Part shown: one piece after another, positions 26,091-35,482 of the stretch | Layout: each line of letters opens with the position of its first letter | Numbering within the stretch: the stretch's first letter is position 1 | Source: an uncultured Chlorobiaceae bacterium | GTDB taxonomy: Bacteria > Bacteroidota > Chlorobiia > Chlorobiales > Chlorobiaceae | Reading direction: 5' to 3' | Assembly (NCBI GenBank): GCA_903920215.1 | Contig: CAIXLG010000040.1 | Location: forward strand, 1-49,253 | Length of the DNA stretch: 49,253 nt | The notes under the pieces: generated by a model | Databases searched by the model: none | What the model was told of the DNA's origin: nothing | The model's input: only the letters and a program-made list of their open reading frames with translations | Translations under genes and position numbers: made by a program

Positions 26091-29000
26091 CTAAAAGGTG
26101 AGTACTGATCCATTTTGTACCTGTTTTTTCATGATATCCACCCATCCGGTACCAGAAAGTATTTCAGCAAGCTCAACAACAATATGCCGAGGTTCTATAC
26201 CAAGATCGAGATTCCTTCCAAGTCCCTGCACACATGATGGACAATTGGTTAATATGACTGCGTTTTCTTTTCCATGCATAACTGCGGTAATGGCCTCTCT
26301 TTTGCGGTGCAGCATGGAATCGGTAATATCGGGTCGTGACAATGCCAGTGTACCAGCCTCTGAACAGCAATGCGGCACTGCATTTACATTCCCAAAACCT
26401 CCAATAGTGCTAAGCGTCTGACGCGCTTTACCGGAAAGAGAATCATGGCAGGGAGCATGGTAAAGGTATTCTCTATTGCCATCCAGCTTCAGACCTTTTT
26501 CAAGAGCATATGCTGCAATATCAATAATTTGCCCTCCGAAAAGCTTGCCGGTTTCAATAGCATCAAGTCCCTCCATACAGGTACCACATGTGACAACGCA
26601 AGCATCAAAATCAAGATAGGAAAACATCTCCCTTATCTGACTGAACATCACGGTATTTCGAAGGACAATACTTGAATACTGATCTGTCTTTGCATTGACA
26701 TGAGCAGGAAATCCACAGCAGAGAAACGGTGGCGGCAGCACAATCCTCACACCAAGCTCAAGCAGTACATGAATTGCCGCCATCGAGATTGAAGAGTTCA
26801 TGCGCTCGGAACCACAGCCCGGAAAATAAAAAACATTACTTTTCACCTCTCCTGATGGCTCAAAAACAATCACCTGGTCAGAAGCACACTCTGGAAGAAT
26901 ATCGCGCAGGGTCTCTTCGGGCACTGGTGGTACGGGCGAACGCAGAAGCCTTAAAGGATAAAGATCCGGCGAATCAAGTTCCGGCTGCATTGGTGCTGAA
27001 AGTTTGTTCCCTGCACGCTGAAACGCACCGCCGATCCTGAGCACCGTTCTGCGGAATATCGCATTAAAAACCGGGGAACGACTATCGAGATATCGCAAGG
27101 TCAGTTCTGTGATGGGTGAAGAGTGTTTGTACCCCCATTCTGAAAGAATTTCACGCTCCAGCACCGAAACCTCACCGCTGTCGATATCCACCGGACAAGG
27201 CTTAAGGCATTTATGGCAAATTGTACAGTGATCGGCAACCTCTTCCAGCCACTTCAGTAACTCAAAATCAGTAGAACGCTCACGCTGGGCATCAAAAAGC
27301 AGTGCTTCAATCAATGAGCCAATCGCAAGATTCTTGTTTCTCGGATGGTAAAACATTCCCCGAGAGGGATAGTAAACACAGCAATCAGTCTTGCACTTAC
27401 CACATCGTATGCAGTAGTCAACCTTTTTTGAAAGCTCTTCAATCTGGGCTCGCCTGAGTATATGCGCCTCCAGTTCAAGCAAATTGAACGACGGAGTAAA
27501 AATGTGGTCAAGAGCCTCATAATCCTCAAGCTTTCCGGGATTCATAATCCCTTCAGGGTCGACCTTGCGACGATATATTGAAAGTTGTTCAACAATAGCC
27601 GGATCGAGGTACTTCAGCTTGGTTACACCGATACCGTGCTCTCCCGACACGACGCCGCCGAGTGAAACAACTTTTTCCATGACATTGTCAATCACCTTGT
27701 CGGCTCGTTCAAGCATCGGCCTGTCATTGGAAAGCACCGGTACATTGACATGAACATTGCCATCGCCGGCATGCATGTGTGTAGCAAGCACTATACGCCT
27801 GTCGCGAACATACGTATATGCTTTTTCAAAGGCCTCCTGCATTTCAGGATACCCCTGCACCAGTTCGCCAAGTTCATTGCCAAGTTCTTGAACAATTTCA
27901 AGAGAACGCAGTGAATCTTCAGGCGCCAGTAAAATTTTTTCATCGAACAGACGGCAAAGCTCAAGTCCTGCTGGAATTTTAGAGGCAAACCGCCCACCAT
28001 CTTCGTTAACGTCTGTCGTAGCAAAAATAGTGCGTGAACGTTCTACAAAGCAATGCTGCGCATATCGTTCCTCAGTAATATTGAGCTCGTCGATAAATCG
28101 GGAAAAAACGGCAAGCGCTTCAAGAGGAATAACAATGTCCTCATTGAGCTTAAACGCATTGGTCCGCCTGGCAATAGCACCAAGTTTTTTTCGATCAGCC
28201 CAGAAACGAACGGCATCAGCATTGTCTCTGGCCAGAAACATCATGGTATTTGGATGATGCTTGAGGAGAGTTTGTAAACGTTCAATACCGCTCTCAACCT
28301 CTCTGGATGAATGACCGGCTATATCGATGAGAAGCACGGCTTTCGGAATCTGAGCCCTTGGTGCCTTTACCTTGTAGTCGATAGCCCTTATATATTCATC
28401 ATCAAAATGCTCCAGCGCCAGAAGAGCTTCTTTATTCTCCGAATACAGCGGAAATATTTTAGACAGCTCAAGAATCACCCGGCTTGCCTCATCCATGTCA
28501 GGCCCGAAAAACTCAAGACAGAGGGTTCTCTTTTCAGGATACTTTGGATAAAGCACAAAAACAGCCGAGGTAATCACCCCGTCAGTTCCCTCTTTCTGAA
28601 GGCCCGGCACTCCACCAAGCGCTTTATTGGTAATATCTTTCCACAGTCCTTTTTTACGGATATCGGTTCCAAGCAACTCAATGCGATCAATTCGCTTGCC
28701 CGATTGATTCCAAACCTCGAAAGTAACAGTATCCTCATGCAGGATTTTCCTGAGGCGGTGATCAACACGCTTTACCGTCCAGTTTTCACCGGACGGCATT
28801 GCCATACGCCACTCAAGGAGGTTGTCTATGCAGGTACCCCATCGTACAGCCATCTTTCCGCCGGCATTTTCAGCAATATTGCCACCGATGGTGCAAGACC
28901 ATTCACTTGTCGGGTCGGTAGCAAATACAAGCCCATGCTCATCAGCCTCCTCCATAGCCTTTTCAGTGACCACTCCAGCTTCAACTTCAATGACTGAAGC

Positions 29001-29747
29001 CTGGGATATCTGACCGTTTTCAAGCTGAAAATCCCGAACCGAGATACCCTTGATGTGGTTCATTTTTTCCATGTTGATGATCACACACCTCGATCTCAAG
29101 GGTACAGCTCCACCGGTGAGCCCCGTTCCTGCACCGCGGGGAATGATATGGAGGCCAAGCCCGGCAATTGCTGTAATGAGAGGTGCAACCTGCGACTCCT
29201 GATCTGGGGTAACAACAGCCACTGGAAGATGAAGCCTCCAGTCAGTAGCATCAGTAGCGTGAGCTGCAAGGGAAAATGGGTCAAAAAGGACATTTTTAAC
29301 TCCTGCAACCGCTCCCAGTTCCCTCTTCATACGACGGCGAAGTTCGGGTGTTTTTTCAACTGCAGAGCGGAAACGCTCAAGTTGCTCTCGCACCGCCACA
29401 ACAATAGCTGAAACCCGGATTTCACCATTTGCCATTTCAGAGATGATATCAAGCTCGTGAAATGCCCTTTCAAAAAGACGCTTTCGACGAGCGGCAGAAT
29501 CAACAAGTTCCTGAAAAAGGTAGGGATTACGGCGATGAATAAGAATCTCTCCGATAATACCCATGAGCAAACGTGCCGAGCGGCCTGTAACCCGCAGATC
29601 ACGCAGTTCGTCAAGAATCCGAACGATATTCGGTCCCAGCAGAAACGATATCGCCTGCCTGTCGCCGGCAGAGGTATAATTAAACGGTATTTCGCGGGGG
29701 GTGCCCGTTATTGGTTTCACTCTATAAATGCCTGTTCTTATGGTCAT
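26091..29747 (-). CDS. FAD-linked oxidase / Fe-S oxidoreductase single-chain dehydrogenase (YdiJ/GlcD-GlcF type)
   Basis: The 1218-residue protein combines three parts. The N-terminal half is a GlcD-type FAD oxidase: PRGAGTGLTGGAVPL, TIGGNIAENAGG and, toward its end, HMHAGDGNVHVNVP and SGEHGIGVTKLKYLDP. A ferredoxin-like part follows with CIRCGKCKTDCC and CTICHKCLKPCP. The C-terminal part has two CCG domains, with PGCGSE...LCCGFPAH...CGTC and APCHDS...CCSEAG...CPSC. Family members oxidise 2-hydroxyacids such as D-lactate, glycolate or D-2-hydroxyglutarate and pass electrons to the membrane quinone pool; the substrate here is not determined. At 1218 residues it is longer than E. coli YdiJ (1018), with the extra sequence mainly in the first 180 residues. 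A monocistronic gene. Confidence 0.88.
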   Translation of the reverse strand: MTIRTGIYRVKPITGTPREIPFNYTSAGDRQAISFLLGPNIVRILDELRDLRVTGRSARLLMGIIGEILIHRRNPYLFQELVDSAARRKRLFERAFHELDIISEMANGEIRVSAIVVAVREQLERFRSAVEKTPELRRRMKRELGAVAGVKNVLFDPFSLAAHATDATDWRLHLPVAVVTPDQESQVAPLITAIAGLGLHIIPRGAGTGLTGGAVPLRSRCVIINMEKMNHIKGISVRDFQLENGQISQASVIEVEAGVVTEKAMEEADEHGLVFATDPTSEWSCTIGGNIAENAGGKMAVRWGTCIDNLLEWRMAMPSGENWTVKRVDHRLRKILHEDTVTFEVWNQSGKRIDRIELLGTDIRKKGLWKDITNKALGGVPGLQKEGTDGVITSAVFVLYPKYPEKRTLCLEFFGPDMDEASRVILELSKIFPLYSENKEALLALEHFDDEYIRAIDYKVKAPRAQIPKAVLLIDIAGHSSREVESGIERLQTLLKHHPNTMMFLARDNADAVRFWADRKKLGAIARRTNAFKLNEDIVIPLEALAVFSRFIDELNITEERYAQHCFVERSRTIFATTDVNEDGGRFASKIPAGLELCRLFDEKILLAPEDSLRSLEIVQELGNELGELVQGYPEMQEAFEKAYTYVRDRRIVLATHMHAGDGNVHVNVPVLSNDRPMLERADKVIDNVMEKVVSLGGVVSGEHGIGVTKLKYLDPAIVEQLSIYRRKVDPEGIMNPGKLEDYEALDHIFTPSFNLLELEAHILRRAQIEELSKKVDYCIRCGKCKTDCCVYYPSRGMFYHPRNKNLAIGSLIEALLFDAQRERSTDFELLKWLEEVADHCTICHKCLKPCPVDIDSGEVSVLEREILSEWGYKHSSPITELTLRYLDSRSPVFNAIFRRTVLRIGGAFQRAGNKLSAPMQPELDSPDLYPLRLLRSPVPPVPEETLRDILPECASDQVIVFEPSGEVKSNVFYFPGCGSERMNSSISMAAIHVLLELGVRIVLPPPFLCCGFPAHVNAKTDQYSSIVLRNTVMFSQIREMFSYLDFDACVVTCGTCMEGLDAIETGKLFGGQIIDIAAYALEKGLKLDGNREYLYHAPCHDSLSGKARQTLSTIGGFGNVNAVPHCCSEAGTLALSRPDITDSMLHRKREAITAVMHGKENAVILTNCPSCVQGLGRNLDLGIEPRHIVVELAEILSGTGWVDIMKKQVQNGSVLTF

Positions 29748-29784
29748 TAACTCTATAAAGAAATTTTATTTACCTGTTTCACAT

Positions 29785-30543
29785 CTACAACCTTGCTCCA
29801 CCGGAAATCTCAAGTATCTGCCCTGTAATAAACGCCGCGTCGTCTGAAGCGAGAAACAGTGCACAGCGGGCAACATCGTCTGGTGTTGCGACCCGTCCAA
29901 GCGGATAACGTGCTGCGCAATCCTTCTGAAGCATCTCCCACCGTTCAAGACCAAGAGCATTAACAAAAGCAGGAACAGCAACAAGAGCGGGCGCAAGTGC
30001 ATTAACTGTTATGCCATAGCGACCCAGCGATAAAGCAAGTGAACGTGTAAAGGCGTAAATACCGCCTTTGGCGGCAGAATAAGAAAACTGGTTCGGGCTC
30101 CCTCGATAGACAAGTGAACTCATATTCACTATTTTCCCGAACCCCTGGGGCTTCATAACTTTTGCAGCCTCACGGCAAGAGAGAATACATGACTTGAGGT
30201 TAAGATCAAGATTTGCACTCATCTTACCGTAATCAATATCCTCGACATCAGCAGCCGGTTCACAATCTCCACCAGCAATATTTACCACTATATCAAGTTG
30301 AGAGAACCGGTCTGCGATCTGGCGGTACAGCGACTGGATTTCATCTTCATGCAAGACATCTGCCTGCACTGACAAGCCACTTCCCCCGGCCTGTTCAAGG
30401 AGCTGCAGTGTTTCAGAGCAGCCAGCAGCATTGATATCGCTTGCAATAACAACTGCTCCCTCAATGGCAAAACAAAGAGCCACCGCCCTGCCAATGCCGC
30501 CTGCTGCTCCGGTAACGAGCGCAATTTTGCCCGAAAGTCGCAT
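29785..30543 (-). CDS. Short-chain dehydrogenase/reductase
   Basis: The protein has 252 residues from ATG 30541-30543 (MRLSGKIALV); a longer in-frame start would run into the exonuclease gene. The NAD(P) loop TGAAGGIGRA lies at 9-18, ADVLHEDE is near residue 65, NIAGGD follows, the catalytic Ser is in NMSSLVYRG and the Tyr-Lys pair in YSAAKGG. The end ISGGARL is standard. Such enzymes reduce or oxidise hydroxyl groups; FabG-type or sugar-alcohol dehydrogenases are common relatives, and the substrate cannot be assigned. It begins 11 bp after the exonuclease stop, so they may share a transcript. Confidence 0.85.
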   Translation of the reverse strand: MRLSGKIALVTGAAGGIGRAVALCFAIEGAVVIASDINAAGCSETLQLLEQAGGSGLSVQADVLHEDEIQSLYRQIADRFSQLDIVVNIAGGDCEPAADVEDIDYGKMSANLDLNLKSCILSCREAAKVMKPQGFGKIVNMSSLVYRGSPNQFSYSAAKGGIYAFTRSLALSLGRYGITVNALAPALVAVPAFVNALGLERWEMLQKDCAARYPLGRVATPDDVARCALFLASDDAAFITGQILEISGGARL

Positions 30544-30554
30544 ATTTAAGATTA

Positions 30555-31124
30555 TCAGATTACGCCTCTTTTCTTCAATTCCCAGAAACATCTGGCAGTG
30601 GCTTTAATATCAAGAGTTGCATTGTGCGCCTCTTCAAATCCAATTCCGAACAATGTTTGATGCAGTTCCGTCAACTTCGGCCACTTGTTCCCGCAGGGGC
30701 CTTTAATGGCACAAAAATCCGTAGCTCTTTCCATGGTGCATATTTTCTTCTTTGGAGGCAAGCTGTTCGGCATTCCGGCCCTGATCAGTTCACTGCCAAC
30801 AATCTTTTCATCAAACGACATATTGTGAGCCACAAGAACATCTGCTTCACCAATCAGCTTTTCGAACTCCAGGAGTACATTGTGCAGAAAAACGCCTTCC
30901 AACTTCGCCCGTTCTGTTGATATACCGTGAATGCCTGACGCACTTTCAGGAATGATAAATCCTTCGGGCTTAATGATATAATCCCCGGAACTCAGGGTTT
31001 TGCCATCACCGTCACAATATAAATAAGCCAACTGAACAAGCCTTGGCCAGTTGTTGACATCGGTTACAGGAGCTCGCCAGCTTTTTGGCAATCCTGTAGT
31101 TTCTGTATCAAAAAATAAATACAT
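30555..31124 (-). CDS. DnaQ-like 3'-5' exonuclease
   Basis: The protein has 189 residues from ATG 31122-31124 (MYLFFDTETTGL). The upstream in-frame ATG would add 20 residues ahead of the conserved beginning. The DEDDh motifs are seen: DTETTG (ExoI), HNMSFDEKIV (ExoII), and HNATLDIKATA (ExoIII with the His). It is a free-standing proofreading or repair-type exonuclease, not the polymerase-associated epsilon, which is judged from the short length. The gene follows the DUF3127 gene by 47 bp. A functional link to RecQ and the DUF3127 protein is suggested by position only. Confidence 0.85.
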   Translation of the reverse strand: MYLFFDTETTGLPKSWRAPVTDVNNWPRLVQLAYLYCDGDGKTLSSGDYIIKPEGFIIPESASGIHGISTERAKLEGVFLHNVLLEFEKLIGEADVLVAHNMSFDEKIVGSELIRAGMPNSLPPKKKICTMERATDFCAIKGPCGNKWPKLTELHQTLFGIGFEEAHNATLDIKATARCFWELKKRGVI

Positions 31125-31171
31125 GTTGATAATGAGATTGAAAATGAAATCGAATAGTATCTCACCGGTTC

Positions 31172-31537
31172 TTAAAACGGACAATCATCATCAACAATTG
31201 CACTGCCGCCTTCATGTTCATAAACCGGCGGATTATATGAGCCTGCCTGCTGAGACCGGGATGTACCTGCCTGACTGGCAGACTCAACCTTCCATGCTTT
31301 AACATCGGTATACCATTTTCCGTTGAACTCCCTGCTTTCAATGTCAAAAGAGATCGTCAGTCTGTTGCCAACATTCAAAAGATTTCTGTCAAACTTCTCT
31401 CCCCACAAAGAGATACAGACCTTTTTGGGGTATTGCCCATCAGTTTCGACAATAATGTCCTGTTTTTTCCATGGACCGTTCTTTCCGGCACCTGTTTGTT
31501 CAGGAAGAATTACTGAAAGTTTCGCTGTAAGCTGCAT
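31172..31537 (-). CDS. DUF3127 OB-fold protein with SSB-like acidic C-terminal tail
   Basis: The protein has 121 residues from ATG 31535-31537 (MQLTAKLSVILPEQ); upstream in-frame ATGs add an unrelated 18 residues. The core (QDIIVETDGQYPKKVCISLWG, SFDIESREFNGKWYTDVKAWKVE) is the DUF3127 domain common in Bacteroidetes/Chlorobi, with an OB-fold resembling single-stranded DNA-binding proteins. A Gln/Ser/Gly-rich linker is followed by the acidic tip DDDCPF, matching the SSB tail DDDIPF that recruits repair proteins. It lies between recQ and the DnaQ-like exonuclease, both of which are typical SSB-tail partners. Confidence 0.75.
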   Translation of the reverse strand: MQLTAKLSVILPEQTGAGKNGPWKKQDIIVETDGQYPKKVCISLWGEKFDRNLLNVGNRLTISFDIESREFNGKWYTDVKAWKVESASQAGTSRSQQAGSYNPPVYEHEGGSAIVDDDCPF

Positions 31538-31564
31538 AACACTATTATCGTCTACCCCGTTACT

Positions 31565-31603
31565 AAAAAGCCCCGTTCTATGAGAAACCATTCAGAACAG
31601 GGC
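31565..31603 (-). terminator. Terminator after recQ
   Basis: On the minus strand GCCCTGTTCT and AGAACGGGGC form a 10-bp stem with one mismatch, followed by TTTTT. It lies about 105 bp after the recQ stop and 28 bp before the DUF3127 start codon. The end of the recQ transcript and the start of the DUF3127 unit are thus close together. Confidence 0.75.
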
Positions 31604-31709
31604 ATCATGATTATTCATGAAAGCGTTTCAATTTAATATATGAATTGGGATTTATTTCCAGTGAAAACCATTCATTTCATACGCAGCGAGCTATCTGCAT
31701 TCAAAACCA

Positions 31710-33542
31710 TTATGCTGCCCGCTCAGGGTGGTCGGTGCAGTAGCGTTCGATGAGGTGGAGAAATTGACGACCATAGCGCTGGAGTTTGACTTCGCCAACA
31801 CCGGTAACCGTCAGCATGGTGTCGGCTGTTCGAGGGCAGATTGATGCCATATCATGAAGGGAACGATCTGAAAAAACAACATAAGGCGGTATCCCCTGCT
31901 CTTGAGCGATCTCCTTGCGTAAAACCCTGAGGAGTTCAAAAAGCTGCTGGTCATAAGGTGTTTCTGTGGCCTGAAGAGTTCTGTCATGTTCCTTTTCCTT
32001 TGTTTTTTCAACGACTCTTAGAATTTCAATGCACTCTTCATTCTTAAGAATCGAGACTGCTTTGGGCAAAAGAAAAAGTGTCGGATAGAGCCCTTCTGAT
32101 TTTTCGATCACTTTTTGAGCTAAAAGCTCGTCGACAAGCTGTCGCCAGTATGTTTTACTTTGCCCTTTTCCGATTCCATACGTTTTCAATCGATCATGGC
32201 CAAAATCACGGATTTTCCGGGTATTGCTTCCGAGAACGATGTCAACAATATGCGTTGCTCCAAACCTCTCTTCGGTACGGACAATGGCTGAAAGAAGCAT
32301 CTGGGCCTCGCGGGTGCAATCAACCCGTTCGCGGGTACCAAGACAGATGTCGCAGGAGCTGCAGTTATCATGCGGGTAGTGTTCTCCGAAGTAGTCAAGG
32401 AGGTTTCGACGCCGGCAGATTGAAGTTGAGGCAAAGGAAACCACTTTAGAAAGTGCATCAAGTGCCCTTTTGCGTTCAGTTTCGTCCGTCATTGTGTCAA
32501 TAAAGAAGCGCAGTTTGCTGATATCACCCGGAGAGAAAAGAAGGGTGCAATGTGCGGCTTCACCATCGCGTCCTGCCCTGCCGGTTTCCTGATAGTAATT
32601 TTCAATACTTTTGGGTAAGTCGGCATGAATGACGAAACGGATATTGGACTTGTCAATACCCATACCGAAGGCGATGGTGGCTACAATAACGTCCACTTCA
32701 TCGCGAATAAATGCTTCCTGATTGCGTTTACGATCATGATCACTGAGACCGGCATGATAAGGGAGGGCTCGAAACCCTTTTGCCTTAAGCATTTCTGCTG
32801 TTTCATGAACACTTTTGCGGCTGGTGCGATATATAATACCGGCTTTGCCGGCATTCTTTTTTAAGAGTGAAACTAGCTGGGCGTCAACTTTATCTTTTAA
32901 CCGGATATCGTAGGAGAGGTTTGGGCGGTCAAAGGAGGCCCTGACAATGAGGGAATTACGAAGTGAGAGTTTATCGAGTATGTTCTGCTGCACAAGGTGA
33001 GTCGCTGTAGCTGTAAATGCGGCTACAGGGAGATCGGGAAACATGGTTACCAGAGAGGAAAGCGAGAGGTAGTCGGGCCGGAAATCGTGACCCCACTCTG
33101 AAATACAGTGCGCCTCATCAATGACGGCCATACTGATGTTCACCCGGCCAAGCATCTTTTTGAACGCTTCGAGGGTAAACCGTTCCGGGGCGACATAGAG
33201 AAGGTCAAGAGAGTTTGAGAGAAGCTGCTGCATCACAGCATCGCGCTCTTCGGGGTCAAGGGAGCTGTTGAGAAACGCTGCCCGGATACCGTTTGCCCTT
33301 GCTCCATCAACCTGGTCTTTCATCAGGGAGATAAGCGGGCTGATAACCATGCAGGTGCCGGGAAGGAGTACAGCTGGAAGCTGGTAGCAAAGTGATTTAC
33401 CGCCACCGGTGGGCATAACGGCAAAAACATCCCTGTTTTCAAGGATGGCTCTTACTATCTGTTCCTGATTGGGGCGAAATTCACGAAACCCGAACACTTT
33501 GCGAAGCGTATCAAACAGCTCTGAATCTGTAATGGATTTCAT
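31710..33542 (-). CDS. recQ: ATP-dependent DNA helicase RecQ
   Basis: The 610-residue protein starts at ATG 33540-33542, whose first bases overlap the stop of the cupin gene (ATGA). Superfamily 2 helicase motifs are present: PTGGGKSLCYQLP (Walker A), IDEAHCISEWGHDFRPDY (DEAH), SFDRPNLSY, and GFRALPYHAGLSD...QETGRAGRDG. The RecQ-C zinc site is CRRRNLLDYFGEH...CSSCDIC. A winged-helix and HRDC region end the protein. It unwinds recombination and replication intermediates. Length and domains are complete. Confidence 0.95.
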   Translation of the reverse strand: MKSITDSELFDTLRKVFGFREFRPNQEQIVRAILENRDVFAVMPTGGGKSLCYQLPAVLLPGTCMVISPLISLMKDQVDGARANGIRAAFLNSSLDPEERDAVMQQLLSNSLDLLYVAPERFTLEAFKKMLGRVNISMAVIDEAHCISEWGHDFRPDYLSLSSLVTMFPDLPVAAFTATATHLVQQNILDKLSLRNSLIVRASFDRPNLSYDIRLKDKVDAQLVSLLKKNAGKAGIIYRTSRKSVHETAEMLKAKGFRALPYHAGLSDHDRKRNQEAFIRDEVDVIVATIAFGMGIDKSNIRFVIHADLPKSIENYYQETGRAGRDGEAAHCTLLFSPGDISKLRFFIDTMTDETERKRALDALSKVVSFASTSICRRRNLLDYFGEHYPHDNCSSCDICLGTRERVDCTREAQMLLSAIVRTEERFGATHIVDIVLGSNTRKIRDFGHDRLKTYGIGKGQSKTYWRQLVDELLAQKVIEKSEGLYPTLFLLPKAVSILKNEECIEILRVVEKTKEKEHDRTLQATETPYDQQLFELLRVLRKEIAQEQGIPPYVVFSDRSLHDMASICPRTADTMLTVTGVGEVKLQRYGRQFLHLIERYCTDHPERAA

Positions 33543-34018
33543 AGCTTTACACACCAGTCCTGAAGACCATCAACAACTTTTTTCCAAGCGACACCTTTTT
33601 CCTTCACTACATTCGGCACTCCAGCTGCTCCTGTGTAAAATACCACAAGAGTTGCGGTTTCGCTCCCTGAATTATATCCGTTATGCAGGGTATTCATCAC
33701 TTCAAGAATCGCATCACCCTTTTTAAAAACAGAAGTTTGACCTCCTTGAATTTCTACGTTAAGTGTTCCTTCAAGCATATAGGCATAAACGGGCACTGGA
33801 TGCTGGTGCCAGCCGGTTGAACCACCCGGAGGAACACGAACGACAAGAACCGTAACTTCCGGCCGGGCGGTTTGAAGATATTTGAGCGGAGTGCCGTTAC
33901 TTGTGACAGATGAAACAAGAACCTTGCTCACCTCAACACTCTTGTAGTCCTGCCCCCAAACCGGGGTGCTCAATATCAATAACAGGAAACCCACAAAAAT
34001 ACCATGAACCTTTTTCAT
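33539..34018 (-). CDS. Secreted cupin-domain protein
   Basis: The protein has 159 residues from ATG 34016-34018 (MKKVHGIFVGF), with a signal peptide ending near VWG|QD. One cupin barrel is present: PPGGSTGWHQHPVPVYAYMLEGTLNV (metal-binding GxHxHP region) and FKKGDAILEVMNTLHNGYN (second motif). The His residues could bind a metal; no catalytic identity can be assigned. Its stop overlaps the recQ start by 4 bp. It follows the YdcF gene by 41 bp, so the three may be one operon. Confidence 0.8.
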   Translation of the reverse strand: MKKVHGIFVGFLLLILSTPVWGQDYKSVEVSKVLVSSVTSNGTPLKYLQTARPEVTVLVVRVPPGGSTGWHQHPVPVYAYMLEGTLNVEIQGGQTSVFKKGDAILEVMNTLHNGYNSGSETATLVVFYTGAAGVPNVVKEKGVAWKKVVDGLQDWCVKL

Positions 34019-34059
34019 GAAACATCCATTATTGGTTAAAATCAGCCTTGGCAAATGCG

Positions 34060-34827
34060 CTATGGTACTTTAAAAAATCCTTTGCTCCAGTAAAATAGCC
34101 AACCGATCATCTCACGCAAAGCTGTTTCTGATTCAGCAAGCGATTCTCCATTGGGCAGATAATTTAAAACCGTTAGCTCAGGAGTATCATCCGTGTGATA
34201 ATCCACCCTGAAGGGAATAACCGTAAAACCTGCCTGTTCAAATAAAAAACGAGCCCTCGGCATATGAAAGGCGCTGGTGACAAGAATAATCCTCTTTACG
34301 CTGCCACCGTTTCCAACACCAAGCAACTTTGCAGCAGCAACCGATTCTTCAGCAGTATTGCCTACAGTTGCGGTTAAACGGATCGCATGTTGTGGAACGC
34401 CGAGCAGTATCGCCCTCCTGGCCAACAAGTCACCTTCGGGAACACCATCAGTGTGCCATGGAATCTGGCCACGGGTAAAGACAATAACAGGAGCTTTCCC
34501 TGCCTTGAAAAGATCGATACCTCCTTCAAATCTATCGACAGCATCATCCCACTCGCCCAATGGAGCGCCTTTAATCTGGTGAAGCATTCCACTCAACACT
34601 ACAATGGCATCGGCTTTACCAACATCACTTATCGGTGCACGTCTGAGTGGACCTTCAACAAGGCGCATCAGCGCATCACTAACGATGGGCAGACTGAACA
34701 GGCAGAGCACAAGAACACCTGACCAGAGAAATACCCTTTTGCGCAGAACAAGACCAGCGAGCAGACATAAGAGGGTGAATCCTGTGGGAAGGAAGAACAA
34801 GGGGAGGATTTTGTTGAGAAGAAGCAT
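34060..34827 (-). CDS. YdcF/ElyC/SanA (DUF218) family membrane protein
   Basis: The 255-residue protein has two N-terminal membrane helices (about 5-25 and 32-52). The periplasmic DUF218 domain follows: ADAIVVLSGM (about 72-81), GIDLFKAGKAPVIVFTRG, TVGNTAEESVAAAKLL, ILVTSAFHMPRARFLFEQAG. Such proteins influence peptidoglycan or envelope polymer precursor metabolism (ElyC, SanA) but their chemistry is undefined. The strong DUF218 landmarks make the family assignment secure. It is the first gene of a likely ydcF-cupin-recQ unit. Confidence 0.85.
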   Translation of the reverse strand: MLLLNKILPLFFLPTGFTLLCLLAGLVLRKRVFLWSGVLVLCLFSLPIVSDALMRLVEGPLRRAPISDVGKADAIVVLSGMLHQIKGAPLGEWDDAVDRFEGGIDLFKAGKAPVIVFTRGQIPWHTDGVPEGDLLARRAILLGVPQHAIRLTATVGNTAEESVAAAKLLGVGNGGSVKRIILVTSAFHMPRARFLFEQAGFTVIPFRVDYHTDDTPELTVLNYLPNGESLAESETALREMIGWLFYWSKGFFKVP

Positions 34828-35107
34828 GAACTCTATAATTGGCAGTTGGCAAAGCTTTAAGGCATTACTTAAGATAAGAAAGATGGCCTTTTGGTGGCAT
34901 GCTGAACCACTGGATTGATTTGAATTTGAGGGGTCAAGTTTTCAGTTTTTAGGGTGATGGAAATGGACAAATTACACACTCAACCCCTGTTTTCAGCACT
35001 AAAATCGGATAAAAGTATACAATCAGCATTTTAATTCACGGATATTTTACGTAGCTTTTGTAAGATTAAGATAGGTATTTATTATCATATAACAACACAC
35101 AGATACG

Positions 35108-35476
35108 ATGAAACTACATCAAGCAAGAATTAACAGTTTAATCGAGTTTATTGGTGAGGGAATGACCATTGATAGCGCCTGTTATGCTGCCGGTATCAGC
35201 AGGAAGACTTATTATTTATGGAGAGATCAGGGGAAAAAGGATTTGGAGAGTGGGACCAAAAGCCTGCAGCAAGAGCTTTTTGAGGGGGTACCCCAAGCTC
35301 TGGCGCTGAACGAGTTGGCACACCTTCGAATCATCATGGCGGCCAGTAAAAAAACCTGGAAAGCCAGCGCATGGTATCTGGAGCGTACACGACCGGAGCG
35401 GTATGGAAGGCGGAAGCCGCTACCCTGGAATAAGGCTGAGGGCTTTGAGAGGGATGGGCTCGTGGTCATCGGTTAG
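35108..35476 (+). CDS. Phage terminase small-subunit-like HTH protein
   Basis: The 122-residue protein has an N-terminal helix-turn-helix ([23 protein letters not shown], about 18-40). A central helix ([37 protein letters not shown]) resembles small terminase subunits and HTH proteins of prophages. It could bind DNA specifically. No terminase large subunit, portal, integrase or other phage gene is nearby, so it is either a solitary remnant or a domesticated regulator. It lies just before a heptamer repeat tract, and a single copy of the same heptamer precedes it at 34841-34847. Confidence 0.55.
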   Translation: MKLHQARINSLIEFIGEGMTIDSACYAAGISRKTYYLWRDQGKKDLESGTKSLQQELFEGVPQALALNELAHLRIIMAASKKTWKASAWYLERTRPERYGRRKPLPWNKAEGFERDGLVVIG

Positions 35477-35482
35477 GGAGTT

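Noticed and set aside
28311-28997. 228-residue frame on + opposite the FAD/Fe-S dehydrogenase
   Set aside because: It lies wholly antisense to a strongly conserved coding region, lacks family motifs and has no ribosome site. It is a shadow frame.
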